DNA of 64,000 bases, from NCBI RefSeq assembly GCF_954871325.1, contig NC_088776.1, positions 5,525,985-5,589,984 on the forward strand. The letters are read 5' to 3'. This document shows positions 38,318 to 50,138 of the stretch, one piece after another; the stretch's first letter is position 1, and every line of letters begins with the position of its first letter. The translations under genes and the position numbers were made by a program. The notes below the pieces were generated by a model. It did no database searches. It saw nothing but the letters and a program-made list of their open reading frames with translations, and was not told the DNA's origin. This DNA is from Gordionus sp. m RMFG-2023 (taxonomy: Eukaryota; Nematomorpha; Gordioida; Chordodea; Parachordodidae).

Positions 38318-38907
38318 AATAAATAAATAAATAAATAAAATATAGATTAAATATAATATCGAAAGCTAAAACTTTATTAAAAAAATAAATTTTATATCCC
38401 ACGATAAAGTAGGAGTCTTTTTTTTACGCATTATTTAAAGCTCGGTGGACAGTTTTAGACTGAGGTATTAATGAATTTTCATTCCTCTTGATTATCCGAA
38501 GATGAAAGTTTAAAGAATACGGAATAACATATTTAAATGAACGATTGAAATATTTGAAAGTAATTGGAAAAAATGACTTGTGAAAGGCAACGAAAACTTA
38601 AGTTTAAGAAACTTCCCTAAGGGATAAATTTAGATATAGATTATTTTACGATGGATTTGGAGAAGGTTAACGGGTATTTATCTAAATATATATTTTATTT
38701 TTTTAAAAAAATTTTTATTAATCGGGTTAAAATTTAATCTGGTTTGAGTGTGTGGCCCTTACGATTAGTTTGCAGTTCCAATTTAAAAATTATTATGTTT
38801 AGATAATAATTATATATTTTTTAGAAGTATTAATTCGAATTGTTCCATTTTTTTTATCAATATAATTTACTTTTATCTTTTATTCATTTAATTTTTTTAA
38901 GTTTAAA

Positions 38908-38941
38908 TTTATATAAACTATCTCTAATTCTTAATCAAGTC
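38908..38941 (+). promoter_or_regulatory. Conserved 5' flank with TATA-like element
   Basis: tttatataaac at 38908-38918, then ctaattcttaatcaagtc directly before the ATG. Almost the same series occurs in reverse before the paralogue at 50777 (tttatataaac at 50808-50818). The TATA-like site is only about 24-34 bases before the ATG, so either the leader is extremely short or the motif has another role. Confidence 0.4.
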
Positions 38942-41179
38942 ATGATTATAAAGTTAAATACGGTTTTAATCGTTCTTATACTCGCTGGAGTAGAGTCCTT
39001 TATGTTGAGTAACAAAAAGGTTGATCCTAATAAATCTGGTAGTACTATACAAAAATTAGTTCCAAATAGAGTAACCAATAAAATTAGAAAATCTAGTTCT
39101 ATCTCATATTACATGGGATTCCGTAGAGTCACCAACCTGCCTAATGCATTTTTTACAACCAAACCTCAATTAAACTCAACAAAATCTTCAAACACCGCAA
39201 ACATATTTAGCACCACAAAGGCATTTGTCACCACAAAATTATTGAATGCCACAAAGGCATTTAGCATCACAAAGGCATTGAGCACCACAAAGGTATTGAG
39301 CACGGAAAAGCCACATAGCACAAAAGTAATTCCCACCACTAAAGCTGTTGCTGCTAAGACTACGATTTCCGCGCACTTAAATAAAACAGATGGCAACGTC
39401 AAGGTTGAAACTACTGCTGATAACATTTCAACAAAATCTAACAAAACAGATGGCGCTACAAGCTTAATATCTCTTAAAAATGGATTCACCATTAATCACC
39501 CCGACACATCCGTTGTTACTTTAGTTAAAGAAACCGCGAAAGATAGAATTAACTCAACTGTAGGGTCTACTAGCAATAAATCCTCGGATCAAACGACCGA
39601 ACTCACATTCCCCACTTCTGCAGTAAAGATTCAAGTAAGCAAATTATCTACTAAAAATAATAAACAAACAACAAGAAAAACGCGTAAAACGACGCTCATC
39701 AACAATAAAGGCGACAAAGGTAACGATTCTTTGAATAGCCTAGTTCTGAGCTCTAATATCGCTATCGACACCACCTCGAGTATAATTGGGAAAAAGGTTA
39801 CCGCATCTCCAAAACCTTTACCGTCATCGGTCGAAACGACATTCCCCACATCTGCTAAGATTCAAGTAAAAAAATTGTCTACTAAGAATAGTAAACAAAA
39901 AACATCAACAAAAACGCGTAAATCCACGCTCATCGACAATAAAAGCGACAAAGGTAACGATTCTTTGAGTAGCCTAGTTCCGAGCTCTAATATCGCTATC
40001 GACACCACCTCGAGTATAATTAGGAAAAAGGTTACCGCATCTCCAAAAGCCATACCGTTGTCGGTCGAAACTAACGAATTTACATTCCCCACATCTACAA
40101 AGATTGGAGTATCTACTAAAAATAATAAAAAAACAACAAGAAAAACGCGTAAAACCACGCTCATCGACAATAAAGGCGACAAAGGTAACGATTCTTTGAG
40201 TAGCCTAGTTCCGAGCTCTAATATCGCTATCGACACCGCCTCGAGTACAATTAGGAAAAAGGTTACCGCATCTCCAAAAGCCATACCGTCGTCGGTCGAA
40301 ACTAACGAATTTACATTCCCCACATCTACAAAGTTTGGAGTATCTACTAAAAATAATAAACAAACAACAAGAAAAACGCGCAAAACCACGCTCATCGACA
40401 ATAAAGGTGTCAAAGGTAATGATTCCTTGAATAGTCTAGTTTCAAGCACCAATATCGCTATCGTCACGACCAAGAGCATAATTGATAAAAAGGTGACCAT
40501 ACCTTCAAAGGCTATACCGTCGGTCGAAACAAACCTTTTTACTTTATCCACATCTACAAAGGCTCGGGTAGGCAAATTATCTACTAAAAATGGTAAACAT
40601 CACAGAAGAACAAGAAAAACGCTTAGAACAAGGCTCAACAATAATAAAGGTCACAAGGGTAACAATTCTTTGAATAGTCTAGTTCCAAGCACTAATACCG
40701 TTAACCACACATCTACAATTAAAACTGGAAAGAAGGTAACCAAGTCGTCCCTAAAAACGATGCCATCGGTCAAAACGAGTGCACTTAAACTCTCCACTTC
40801 TGCAACGAAGAAAAGAATGAATAAAACAACTGACAAATCCAAGAAAGATGAAGATGACGACTACGATGATAAAGACTTTACCGTGCCCTCCAAAGGATCA
40901 AAATATTCTGCCTACATGAAAAAGCAGAATTCAACGGTCAGAAATTGGTGCGACTCTGTTTTGGAGTGTTTCCATTGCCTATGTCAAGAAAATGAGATAA
41001 AAGTTGACCTTACTTATAAAATGTATTTGAAATGCGATCCAAAATATCGTAAAAATCGACGCAAATTGCTTTGCGCGAGTATTGACCACTTTATGAAAAC
41101 GAGCGATATTTCTCTTCGTAGAACAATTGTTTTACAAAAAAGCAATGAAACTGAAAGATACTTTTATTGCACGAATTAA
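38942..41179 (+). CDS. Secreted Thr/Lys-rich repeat protein with Cys-rich C-terminus
   Basis: A single-exon, 745-residue product. I use the ATG at 38942, not the upstream in-frame ATG at 38840, because the paralogue at 50777 begins at the same MIIKLNT and both share the preceding DNA. Residues 1-20 (MIIKLNTVLIVLILAGVESF) are a signal peptide. Residues 30-220 are Thr/Lys-rich with SITKALSTTKVLSTEK-type short repeats. Residues about 221-615 hold five tandem modules of 76-81 residues, each with FPTSTK, TRKTRKTTLI, NKGDKGNDSLNSLV and KKVTASPKAIP. An acidic patch (KKDEDDDYDDKD) precedes a Cys-rich tail of about 78 residues with seven cysteines (VLECFHCLCQ). Many Thr/Ser residues suggest O-glycosylation, and TRKTRK could be a processing site. 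Family unknown. Confidence 0.8.
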   Translation: MIIKLNTVLIVLILAGVESFMLSNKKVDPNKSGSTIQKLVPNRVTNKIRKSSSISYYMGFRRVTNLPNAFFTTKPQLNSTKSSNTANIFSTTKAFVTTKLLNATKAFSITKALSTTKVLSTEKPHSTKVIPTTKAVAAKTTISAHLNKTDGNVKVETTADNISTKSNKTDGATSLISLKNGFTINHPDTSVVTLVKETAKDRINSTVGSTSNKSSDQTTELTFPTSAVKIQVSKLSTKNNKQTTRKTRKTTLINNKGDKGNDSLNSLVLSSNIAIDTTSSIIGKKVTASPKPLPSSVETTFPTSAKIQVKKLSTKNSKQKTSTKTRKSTLIDNKSDKGNDSLSSLVPSSNIAIDTTSSIIRKKVTASPKAIPLSVETNEFTFPTSTKIGVSTKNNKKTTRKTRKTTLIDNKGDKGNDSLSSLVPSSNIAIDTASSTIRKKVTASPKAIPSSVETNEFTFPTSTKFGVSTKNNKQTTRKTRKTTLIDNKGVKGNDSLNSLVSSTNIAIVTTKSIIDKKVTIPSKAIPSVETNLFTLSTSTKARVGKLSTKNGKHHRRTRKTLRTRLNNNKGHKGNNSLNSLVPSTNTVNHTSTIKTGKKVTKSSLKTMPSVKTSALKLSTSATKKRMNKTTDKSKKDEDDDYDDKDFTVPSKGSKYSAYMKKQNSTVRNWCDSVLECFHCLCQENEIKVDLTYKMYLKCDPKYRKNRRKLLCASIDHFMKTSDISLRRTIVLQKSNETERYFYCTN

Positions 41180-42320
41180 TTACCATACATATTAAATTTC
41201 TAACTTCATTAATGATTTCTTTCTCGATAATGTTAATTTCATTTTTTTTAAAAAATAATGCTTTTATATTTACAAAATAAATCAAACTTTCAAATTCCGT
41301 AAATTTTAAATTTTTTTTCTTTTTTTTTATAAACCTGAATTTATAGGCAAGTAGAAATCGAAAGCGATTTACAGCTGACGATTAAAATTAATTGAGGTCT
41401 GATCCGACACTTTTAAAAATTCCGATTAATTGGTTATGAAATCGTTAACTATTTTGTCGTTCCGCGTTGAACATAAATTCAAAAGATATTCATATATTTT
41501 AATCAAAATAATATTACGTAAGCCTCGATTTAGTACGGCCATCTATGAGCCAAATATTGAGGCCTACGTAATATTTTGGCTAAAATTTTAATCGGACTTT
41601 TTAACGACCTTAGGTGAAACATTATTTTTACAAAATATTGGTCCAGAATTTGGAGTCACGGAAATCAAATTTTTTTTTTCTAGCCTTTGCTCCCTGTTAA
41701 AACTAGAGAAAGTAGTTAAATATCTTCCCGAGAGCTTTTATTAGCCAGTTTCTGAGAAATATTGGCATGTACAATATTATTAAATTAATTTAGCTTGAAT
41801 TCAATTGAATTGCTTTTTATTTTGGATGTGGTCTCCCCTAAACCAAAATTATTAAGGTGGTTTCCTATCTCTTTGAAACTGTCGGCATGAACATTCTTAC
41901 AAAATAAAAATATTATTATAAATTAAAAAAATAAAGGGGGTTTTTTGAGGTTATATATACTAGATTTATTTGAGAATATATTTTTTCCTACATTTTAAAC
42001 AAATAAATTTGTTTACTGGCTTTTTTTTAAACATTGATCTTAAAAAATGGAAGATTTGTATTATTGTTATCAGGAACATTTTCTTCCAGGGTACTTTCCA
42101 CTCTATTAATATTGACATTGTGTGACTCAATTACATCGATTTCGATATCCATTAAAAAATTTACACTAGATAATTCAGGTTTATAACACAAATTACAAAT
42201 TACAAATTTCAAAATATAAATATAAATTTCAATTTCAATTTCAATTTCAATTAATATAATAATTCATAAAAAATTATAAATAATTATGATATATTATTTA
42301 AATTTTCATGTTTATAGTTA
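41180..42320. other. No gene seen
   Basis: AT-rich. About 41400-41610 contains inverted pieces (gcctcgatttagtacgg, gaggcctacgtaatattttg) related to the foldback MITEs. A small (aatttc)n run lies at about 42215-42255. Confidence 0.45.
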
Positions 42321-42324
42321 TATT

Positions 42325-42474
42325 CATTATAGCTAAGTAGCAAAAAAAAGGAGTGAGCTAGAAAAATAAATAATTGGAAAAAAAGGTAGCCCACAGTTAG
42401 CTATTGCTACCCAAAAAAGAACGAGCGCTATAGTAGCGCACTACAAGTAGCTGGCTAGTTTAACAACTCTGGAC
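42325..42474. mobile_element. Fragment of a CAGAGTTGTTAAA-ended MITE
   Basis: The right end tagtttaacaactctg is the reverse complement of CAGAGTTGTTAAAC, the tip seen with a perfect target duplication at 59836. A G+C-rich interior (gagcgctatagtagcgcact) precedes it. The left end is unclear. Confidence 0.45.
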
Positions 42475-42887
42475 ATAACTTATTCCTCAAATTATTGCTC
42501 TGAGTAGTGTACCCCTATGTCATTTTGATGGACTTTCTTTTTTGGTTTATCTTGTTTATTATGGTTTGGAGACAAGGCACAGGTGTATAAAAATATAATT
42601 AATATACTTCCCTGGTGTAGAATATAACAATAACTAAGGTGAACAACGGGAGAAAGTGTATCAAAATTTACTAACAGCTGTTTCTTAGAAAAATCAAGAG
42701 TACTCCTTAACTCTAAAAGGCGGGAGATCTTTTTTTTTTGCCAAGACCAGATAAACTCAAAAGATCCAAAATTATTCTAAGAATCGGATATAAATTTTAA
42801 TATACTTTTCTCATATTTTTTTTTAAACAAAACTTTAATTTATATGAAGAAAAAAATTTGTCGGGTAAATAATATAATTTAGCGTAT

Positions 42888-43155
42888 GGTCTCATTTATA
42901 GTAAATGCGTTATGACAGCTGATTCAGTTTTAATAACCAATTTAAGATAAAGCGAAGAGATAATCATTTTATACAATCGAATTTATTATTTTTATAATAG
43001 TAATAGCGTAATTTCTTTATTAACGCATCGCAACATACGTTTTTTCAAATTTTATCATAGCGTTATCATCGTAATGCTGCATTTATACCTATTTATTGGC
43101 GTCTGCGTTAAATAAGGCAACGCTTGAACATAAGATGTTTACTATAAATGAGGCC
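42888..43155. repeat. MITE with tcatttatagtaaa inverted ends
   Basis: The left end ggtctcatttatagtaaatg and the reverse complement of the right end (ggcctcatttatagtaaaca) match almost fully. TAT flanks both sides (42885-42887, 43156-43158). The interior is shared with 23125-23313 and 34122-34333. There is no coding content. Confidence 0.7.
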
Positions 43156-44240
43156 TATGTCTTTTCGCTGTCAATTAAAAATATGAATATTGGTGATTAT
43201 CATTTTCGCGAAATCTCTAAACAATACAAACAGACGTGAGTGACTTGGCAAATATTAGCACCTCTTTTTTTTACACGCTACAAAAAACGCTACAGAAGAC
43301 GTGACCTTAGGGGTGCGTTCAAAGTCAAAATTTTAATTTTAAAAAATTAATTTATTTACTATCGAAATTTACGGAATCAAATTTGGTCGCATATGTATAA
43401 ATGCCAATATTCGAATGATTGGTCAACATTACTATTGTAATTGTACGATGTCTGCAGAGAAAATGCCAAAATACAGTGGATCCTAACATCGGATATGCTA
43501 GATCTTGATAGCACTGACCCATGCTTTGTTACCCCTTTCCGATGATACCAATGATGATAATACCAATGCAACTCAAATGAGGACATTAAAATTAAATGTC
43601 CCTACCAGATGGCATAGTATATAATTTTTTCGAAAGCCGGAACTATGAATTAAAACTTGTCATTTTAATCCAAGTTCTATTTGGCCTAGTATAAATATTT
43701 TGGTAAGTATTGATTTGGTTTCGGTTTAGTTTAATTCTAATTTCATGAGATCTTTTTAGTAATCCTTGCAGCAAGCTATGACCTGATTTTATTATGGCTT
43801 GATATGTTTTTCCCATAAAACAATTACTTGGATTGTGATAGTAGTTAGGATTTATATAAGATTGCTATAATTTAAAAAAAACATAAAAAAATATATATCC
43901 CTTCCTGGAAAAATATATCTGAATGCACTACGGTGGAGGCCGGGTCTATCCGTAAGATAGGGTAAAAAGACAAGCGGCTATAAAATTTTTATCTTTAGGT
44001 CTAATTATTTCAAATTTGGTCAAGAGATATATTTCTATGCACGCTATCTACCATATGCTTATTTAGTAATGAGAGCTCCTTATTCAAAATATTCAAAAAC
44101 AATTATAATTACTTTTTCATTTATATGAAATTTATTAATCATATTTCCTAACGTCTAAGCTACGGATTAAACTTAGTCCAAAGTTTCTAGTTTCTAGCTC
44201 TCACTATCTTCAGAGATAAACATCATAGGGTGAAGTAGCA
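43156..44240. other. No gene seen
   Basis: AT-rich. The minus frame 43377-43586 is not recognisable and lacks a paralogue or splice context. Confidence 0.45.
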
Positions 44241-44391
44241 AATAAAAGAACATTTTGTGTAATGTGCGGTAAAAATTATAGCCACAAAAACGCGAAGACT
44301 GGATAAAGTATGGCAAATGTCCAGAATGGGTACATTCAAGTTGTACTAAGAAGAATCCATTTTATGTGTGCCCCTATTGCGAAGTTTAATT
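44241..44391 (+). mobile_element. Zinc-binding tail of a DNA transposase, relic
   Basis: CVMCGKNYSH (one frame) then DWIKYGKCPEWVHSSCTKKN and FYVCPYCEV followed by a stop (another frame). The C..C...dW..C..C..W.H..C pattern is common at the C-terminus of pogo/Tigger-type and related transposases. Only this tail is left. Assignment to a superfamily is tentative. Confidence 0.4.
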
Positions 44392-44957
44392 TTTCTAAAA
44401 AAAAATATTTGTCATTTGGAAATAAAATGTGTTTAATACAACAATAAAAATTTGTGTTTTATATGTTAAATTTTATATATTCCATCTAACACAAGGTCAC
44501 CTATAAATAGTAAATTACATTTACGTAACCCTAAATAGCGCAGTATAAGCCGGTTTTTCAAAATTTATTTTAGTATCTAATGATGTGGATATCCAAAGAT
44601 ACAATTAGTCTTATTTATCCTCTAAAATAAAATTTCAACTTAACAAAACACCTACCATAGCTCTCGTCTCCTCTTCACAGAATACTTTAAAATAACTCTT
44701 TTTTTATAATTCTATATTTGTTTATCAGCTAAAAAGTTGTCTTATAAATGTTACTTTTTCCCTGTATCTTCATTTTGATATATTCAAAATATCCTAAAAT
44801 TTAAATTATTAATAGATTATTTTGACTTTCTAATCTAATTTGTTATTAAGAAAATTTGAAACTTTTTGTATGTAAATTTTTTATTGCCATCAAACACTTG
44901 TATGAAAATCAATTCAAATAATGGTATACATTCAAAATTATAATGGGCATGCATCGA

Positions 44958-46539
44958 TTATAATAAAAATGCTTCAGAGCTACTCAGAGCGAAAACTTTA
45001 TTGACCGGTAGAATGGTGTTGTCTTTAGAATACATACGATACAGATGACATTCCAAATTTAGCCCCAAATTGGCTATCAAGTTTTTTGCGCTTCTCGAAT
45101 GCATACTCTTATTTTGAGGACCTCCTGTCATCGTTTTAGGGACATATTTTTTGCCGAAACAATCGTCTATTATAGTCATATCAACGAGAGTATTTGGTTC
45201 AGTGATGTGATTGAGCAAGTGTTCAAATATCGTTTCCGCTATTATTGGAGAATCCGCGTAGAGGGGTCCTATCGTAGTACCTTCGATACGAGGCCTCAAC
45301 ATTCCATAGCCAACCACTTTATGGGGCATTTCGATGTTTTGGTTATTATCGTAATTTTGGGTACATACTATCGTCACTGTTTGATCGAAATAGTATATAG
45401 ACTCTTGGAGAAACTTCGAGCGAGATATCGTGTTAATTAAAGTGTCGTATTCGATGATGGAATCTAGTAGTCCTTTTAGAAGTTCGGCTTCTTCGTATGA
45501 CATTTTGGTGTAGGTATACTTGGGGTTACTTTGAAGAAGTAATTTAGCTCTGAGGGAATTTAAGATTGTCCCAGTAATTCGTCCATAATATCTGGACACT
45601 TCAAATTATTATTATTATTATAAAAATAAATAAATTATATTATATATAAAAGAACTAATTGAAAATAATAATTCTAAACAGATTTATCTTTTAAATATTT
45701 CTATGTGTTTTGCTTTTACAGAGTTTGAAAAAAAATCATAAAAACAAAACCAATTTGAGCATTCTCAAATAAAAAAAAAGTGTAAAGAGTCTCTCAAACT
45801 CTGGTTATTTTTATTTTACTTCTAAATGCCAATTTCATCCCTAGTTTTTCATTAGGAACTATCCTGGATTCTACAGCATTTACTCCTAAATTGCGATTCC
45901 CAATATGATTCGCACGAATTTTCCATAATTGTCCCCCTATACCTTTACATCTGTATCGTTTTTTTACAGCGAATAACCCTCCGAAGGCTTGTTTATCGTT
46001 GATATTCATCATAAATATCGTACCTAATATAAAATAATATTTTTATAATTGTATTTTTTCGATAATATATATACACCTATTATCTTTCCCCTTTTGCCAA
46101 CCGCAACGATCCAGCCGGATGGATAACAATTATAAAGAGACATCAAGTAATCCCGATGGGGACGATAGCCGAATTCTTCGTGCCTCCAATTACATATTTC
46201 TGTTATTTCACCAGGAGAAGGGTTTCTGATTTCGATATTATTCGGGAAGCGAAGGCATATTTTTGCTATAGGAGTTAAGTTTATGAATTTTTCCACTACT
46301 TTATAAATCGATAATTTGACATATATCTGTTTGGTAGAGGGCCGAATCGTATCATCCTCTATGCGCGCCAAATCCTTCTTCTGTTTAATCATATCGTTCG
46401 CGCCGAACGAATCTGATTTAAGGCTAAAGTTGGAGGAGGAAATGGATGCATGATCCGAGATTCCACTGTCTTCCACTCTTTTTCCGTTGAATTCATCACT
46501 CAATGTCTGAGCATTAATAATTGCGCATTTGAATTCCAT
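44958..46539 (-). CDS. Tandem GNAT acetyltransferase-like protein
   Basis: Three exons, 435 residues: 46539-46077, 46023-45820 and 45598-44958, joined by GT-AG introns of 53 and 221 bases in phase 1. The N-terminal ~75 residues look disordered. Residues about 85-240 form a GNAT domain (GEITEICNWRHEEFGYRPHR, YPSGWIVAVGKRGKIIG). Its acetyl-CoA loop is RYRCKGIGGQLW at 177-188 (R-x-x-G-x-G) and it ends with NEKLGMKLAFR. Residues about 240-435 resemble the second domain of YitH/HolE-type acetyltransferases, with GYGMLR at 319-324 and IGPLYAD at 332-338. Such proteins occur in nematode and arthropod families of uncertain substrate; intracellular, with no signal peptide. All residues I would expect for CoA binding are present. 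Function beyond acyltransferase is not inferable. Confidence 0.8.
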
Positions 46540-47012
46540 GTATATTTTAAAAAAAAATGAATATTTGACAATTCGTTCAGAAAATGACCCTATATATATG
46601 TATATATTTTATTTAAAAATAATTAAATTATTTACTATCCAGTTAGGTTTAATCAATTTATCATTCTCCATCTTACCTTTATTCTTATTTTCCTTCCCGC
46701 CCTTTAAAATATAAATTTATAAAATTTCTTAAACAATTCCTTTTTAAAAATAGACAAATAGATATATAATTTATAAACATAAATATTATGAATGTTTTAT
46801 TTCCTTCTTCTTTCTAGTAAACAGTTTGACAAATTAATCGAAATTTTCATATTTATGTAACAAAAATCCATTTAAATTTATTTAAACTAAATTTTTTTCT
46901 TCTTCAAATAACATGGTACAGGAAGATTTAAAAATAGTGTATTTTGTATTCAAACAGAAAAACATGTTGATTAGTAATTTTATGGGCTAAATAGGGGGTG
47001 GGGTCAAGATAT
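46540..47012. other. No gene seen
   Basis: AT-rich upstream flank of the GNAT gene. The plus frame 46529-46714 is not supported. Confidence 0.4.
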
Positions 47013-47110
47013 CAGGGGCGTCACTAGCCTTTACAATCCTTGGGGGCCCCAAAAAAAGTATCTTCAAAATTTTCAAGGTGTTCGAGTCCCTGCCGTCTCC
47101 CAGCTACTCT
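47013..47110. mobile_element. hAT-like element end
   Basis: caggggcgtcactagccttt matches the terminal family seen at 13613-14903 (gggcgtctctagcctttaca in reverse complement). The opposite end is not identified, so the extent is uncertain. Confidence 0.5.
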
Positions 47111-49440
47111 TTTGCAAGATATAGAGATGATTACCATTAAAATGGTAACGTATATTATTAAATTATTTAAATTTATTATGTTTTACTTAAAAATTTCAAA
47201 TTAGCTAGTTCTATTGCTAGACCTACGTTGTCCTAATCGAAGGAATTATAAAATTACAATGGAGTATTTTATTATGCGAAAGAGGTTTTTAATTTTTATT
47301 ATTATATCTCTGCCAGGAATAGCAAACTCTTTGGTTAAGATCATTTCACCGACCGAAGTAATTTTTTAAATAAAAATGGTGTCGGAGATATATCATAAAA
47401 ATCAATTGTTTTTGACCGATCAATCACATCCTCGACATAAACCGATCTCATTGGATTTTTTTAAAATTCGATTTTCCTGCAGTCGACCACTGCTTTGAAA
47501 ATTAGTTCAGTTCGTGTAGCAATCTAAACAGGATCAATAATTTACTCACCCCCCCCCTTACACCAGAGAATCTGTTTAAGAACTTTCTGCGCTAATTTTT
47601 TGAATAACCCAGCTTATCTATAATTTCTAAAATTAAAATTTCACTAATAGCTTACCAGAGTGACACTTAAATAAGAATTATATATTTTTTGCATTACAAT
47701 TTCAAATAGATGTTTGATCAAATTAATTTTGATATTAGCAAAGATGAATTCGATATTATTGTTTTTGATAATCACTTTTACTTGATGAAATAAAGGATTA
47801 TTTGATATTTGCTTTTTTTAAAAAAATATAATTTAGAATCCTTTAAGAATTTTTTTTTTAACATTTCCAATTTGAAATTTTGTGGGATTTAAAAATACCC
47901 TAAACCTAACCCTAGTAAAGGTTGGATTTTTTCTTGTCCCATTCAATTTTCTAGTGATTGTTCAGATAGGCTTCGGATGCATGCAAATCTCTAGAAGCAA
48001 ATAATCTATTAACTTTGAAGTTTTTCTCCAAGTAGGGAAGAAAACAATAAATATATATAGTTATTTCATAATGATATTAATATCGAGGATATGAAATATT
48101 TTGCATAGGAAAGATCTAGAAATGCGAGTCTTACTTTAAAGAAAAAGGTATGATTTTTTTAAAAAATTTGGGATTGATGAGCCATCCGCTAGCCTATTCT
48201 AGCATATTGCGAATAAATATTATGCATATATGTTTAAACTTTTTAATGCATTTTAATGAAATTAATTCATCGGTTCTAGATTAAATAAAGAATGAATGAA
48301 AGAAAGAGAAAAGAAAAGAAAAGAAAAGAAAAGACACCTCTTAAATACAAAGAAATAATATAATTTATGCTTTCTGTTTTTTAATGTATAAACCCCGACC
48401 TGGTCCTAAATCTTTTTTGTTATAATTATTTTTAAAAGTTCCCCCACTCAGTCCGTTTTCAAACGGGCCGCGTTTTGCGGATTCCAATTTCAGGTTTTCT
48501 TTTTTTTGTAATGCTAAGTTTATCTCTAATATCTTATGCTCTTAAATTTCATATTTTTTTAAAAATTTAATTATTATACCTTTAAAATTCGGAAAAGACA
48601 CCATATTTTAGGAGAATCATTGAATTATTGGCTAAACGAAAAGATCTAGAATATTCTACATTAACCTTACTATTAAATCGATATTGATTTGAATGAATCA
48701 TAAAATGCCTCAATCGATACTAATATAAATTCAGGTTAATTTTTAAATATTTATATTAAGATTTCTTATCCGAAGACTTTTATTCCTACAGATTTTTTTT
48801 CCCACACAGTTTTTTATTCTAAAGTTTTTCCTTTAAAGCATCCCTTGAAATTTTCTTTCACATTTTTATTAACCTTAAAATTTATCTTTTTCTGTCATTT
48901 TCTTTGGTGAAGTTTTTATTTCCGCTGACATTTTTCCCGATTCGTTTGAATATATTGGTTGGTCAATATGAATGCTGTTTATACGGCTCAATTTTTTATT
49001 TTTAAATTTTAGATTAAAAAAAAAATTAAACGCAAGGCCTGGAGAATTTGCTCATAAATGGCAGAAGCGAAATTTCGTGGCTTACAGAATAATTATTTCG
49101 GCTAATATAGTAATTCAAAATCGGCGATATCGAGCTGTTTTACAGTACTATAAAATATTCTCGACTTTTCCCTGAATATTTTCAAAAAAAATAAAATAAG
49201 TTTAGTTAATATTTTAGATAACTAATTTTATTGTCGAACTGAACTTTCGTCTAATTAAATTATCTGCGACATACCGCTTTTTTTTCTAATTATAAAAAAA
49301 ATGGCAGATAAGTATACTATATCGAAAAAGACAAAACATATATTTTATGTGGAAATATTTGCGAGTGTATCATATTCAAGGCTTATAGCGTGGTATATAC
49401 ACAAAGATAAAGGAATGAGAACAACTCCATAAAGGTTCAT
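47111..49440. other. No gene seen; short repeats
   Basis: AT-rich. Contains a (gaaaa)n run at about 48298-48334 and a worn relative of the foldback MITE at about 48970-49140 (acggctca..., aaggcctggagaatttgctc). No coding signal recognised. Confidence 0.45.
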
Positions 49441-49444
49441 CGCG

Positions 49445-49746
49445 GACTGATATTATAGTTCTACATTTTTTTATTCATACCTCCTGTAGATATTTAATTA
49501 CTTACTACTCTTAACAGAAAGAGCAAGGGGAGGAATCTTGTCCAAATATCCATTCCCATGGCTTCAGATCCTAGACTTTGCAAAAAAAAAATCGTGTGAC
49601 TGATATTATAGTACTACACGACTGTTTCATACCTCCTGTAGATATTTAGTTACTTACTACGCTTAACAGAAAGCGTAAGGGGAGGAATCTTGTCCTAATA
49701 TCCATTACCATGGCATCAGATCCTAGACTTTGCAAAAAGGATGCGT
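49445..49746. repeat. 153-bp tandem duplication
   Basis: gactgatattatagt...ctagactttgcaaaaa occurs twice head to tail (49445-49597 and 49598-49746) with few differences. The second copy overlaps a 69-codon minus frame (49855-49646) that I cannot identify. Confidence 0.75.
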
Positions 49747-50138
49747 GACATATTAAGAATAACGACTGTTTTATCCGTGATTTTGTAAGCTGACAAAAAT
49801 GTTGCATTTGGACGACCCTTTTAGGACTGAATTTAGATTCAATGAGAAGCGACAAAATAGTTGGCCATTTTATGATAGATTTAAAATAATTTAAAAAATA
49901 GTAATGTTAGATCAGATATCTTTGATTAATTTTGATCGTTATTATAATTAAAGAATTATTAAATAATTAAATGGCGGAAAAAATGGATCCAACTATAAAG
50001 AAAATGTTATTGGGCTGGAATCAGCTGTTGTATCGCCTTCGATTTTCTGCTTGTCGAGTTGAACTATAAATTCAGACCTATTTTTAGCAACGAAGAAAAA
50101 CACGAAAATTCAAATTACAAGAATTTAAAAAGTCAAAA

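Noticed and set aside
38840-38941. Upstream in-frame ATG of the Thr-rich gene
   Set aside because: The 34 extra residues are encoded by AT-rich DNA containing the conserved TATA-like element, and the paralogue starts at the inner methionine.
39166-40842. Several long minus-strand frames within the Thr-rich gene
   Set aside because: Antisense shadows created by its repetitive codon pattern; the plus strand has the signal peptide, modules and Cys-rich tail.
45099-45440. 113-codon plus-strand frame
   Set aside because: Antisense to the last exon of the double-GNAT gene, which has splice sites and family motifs.
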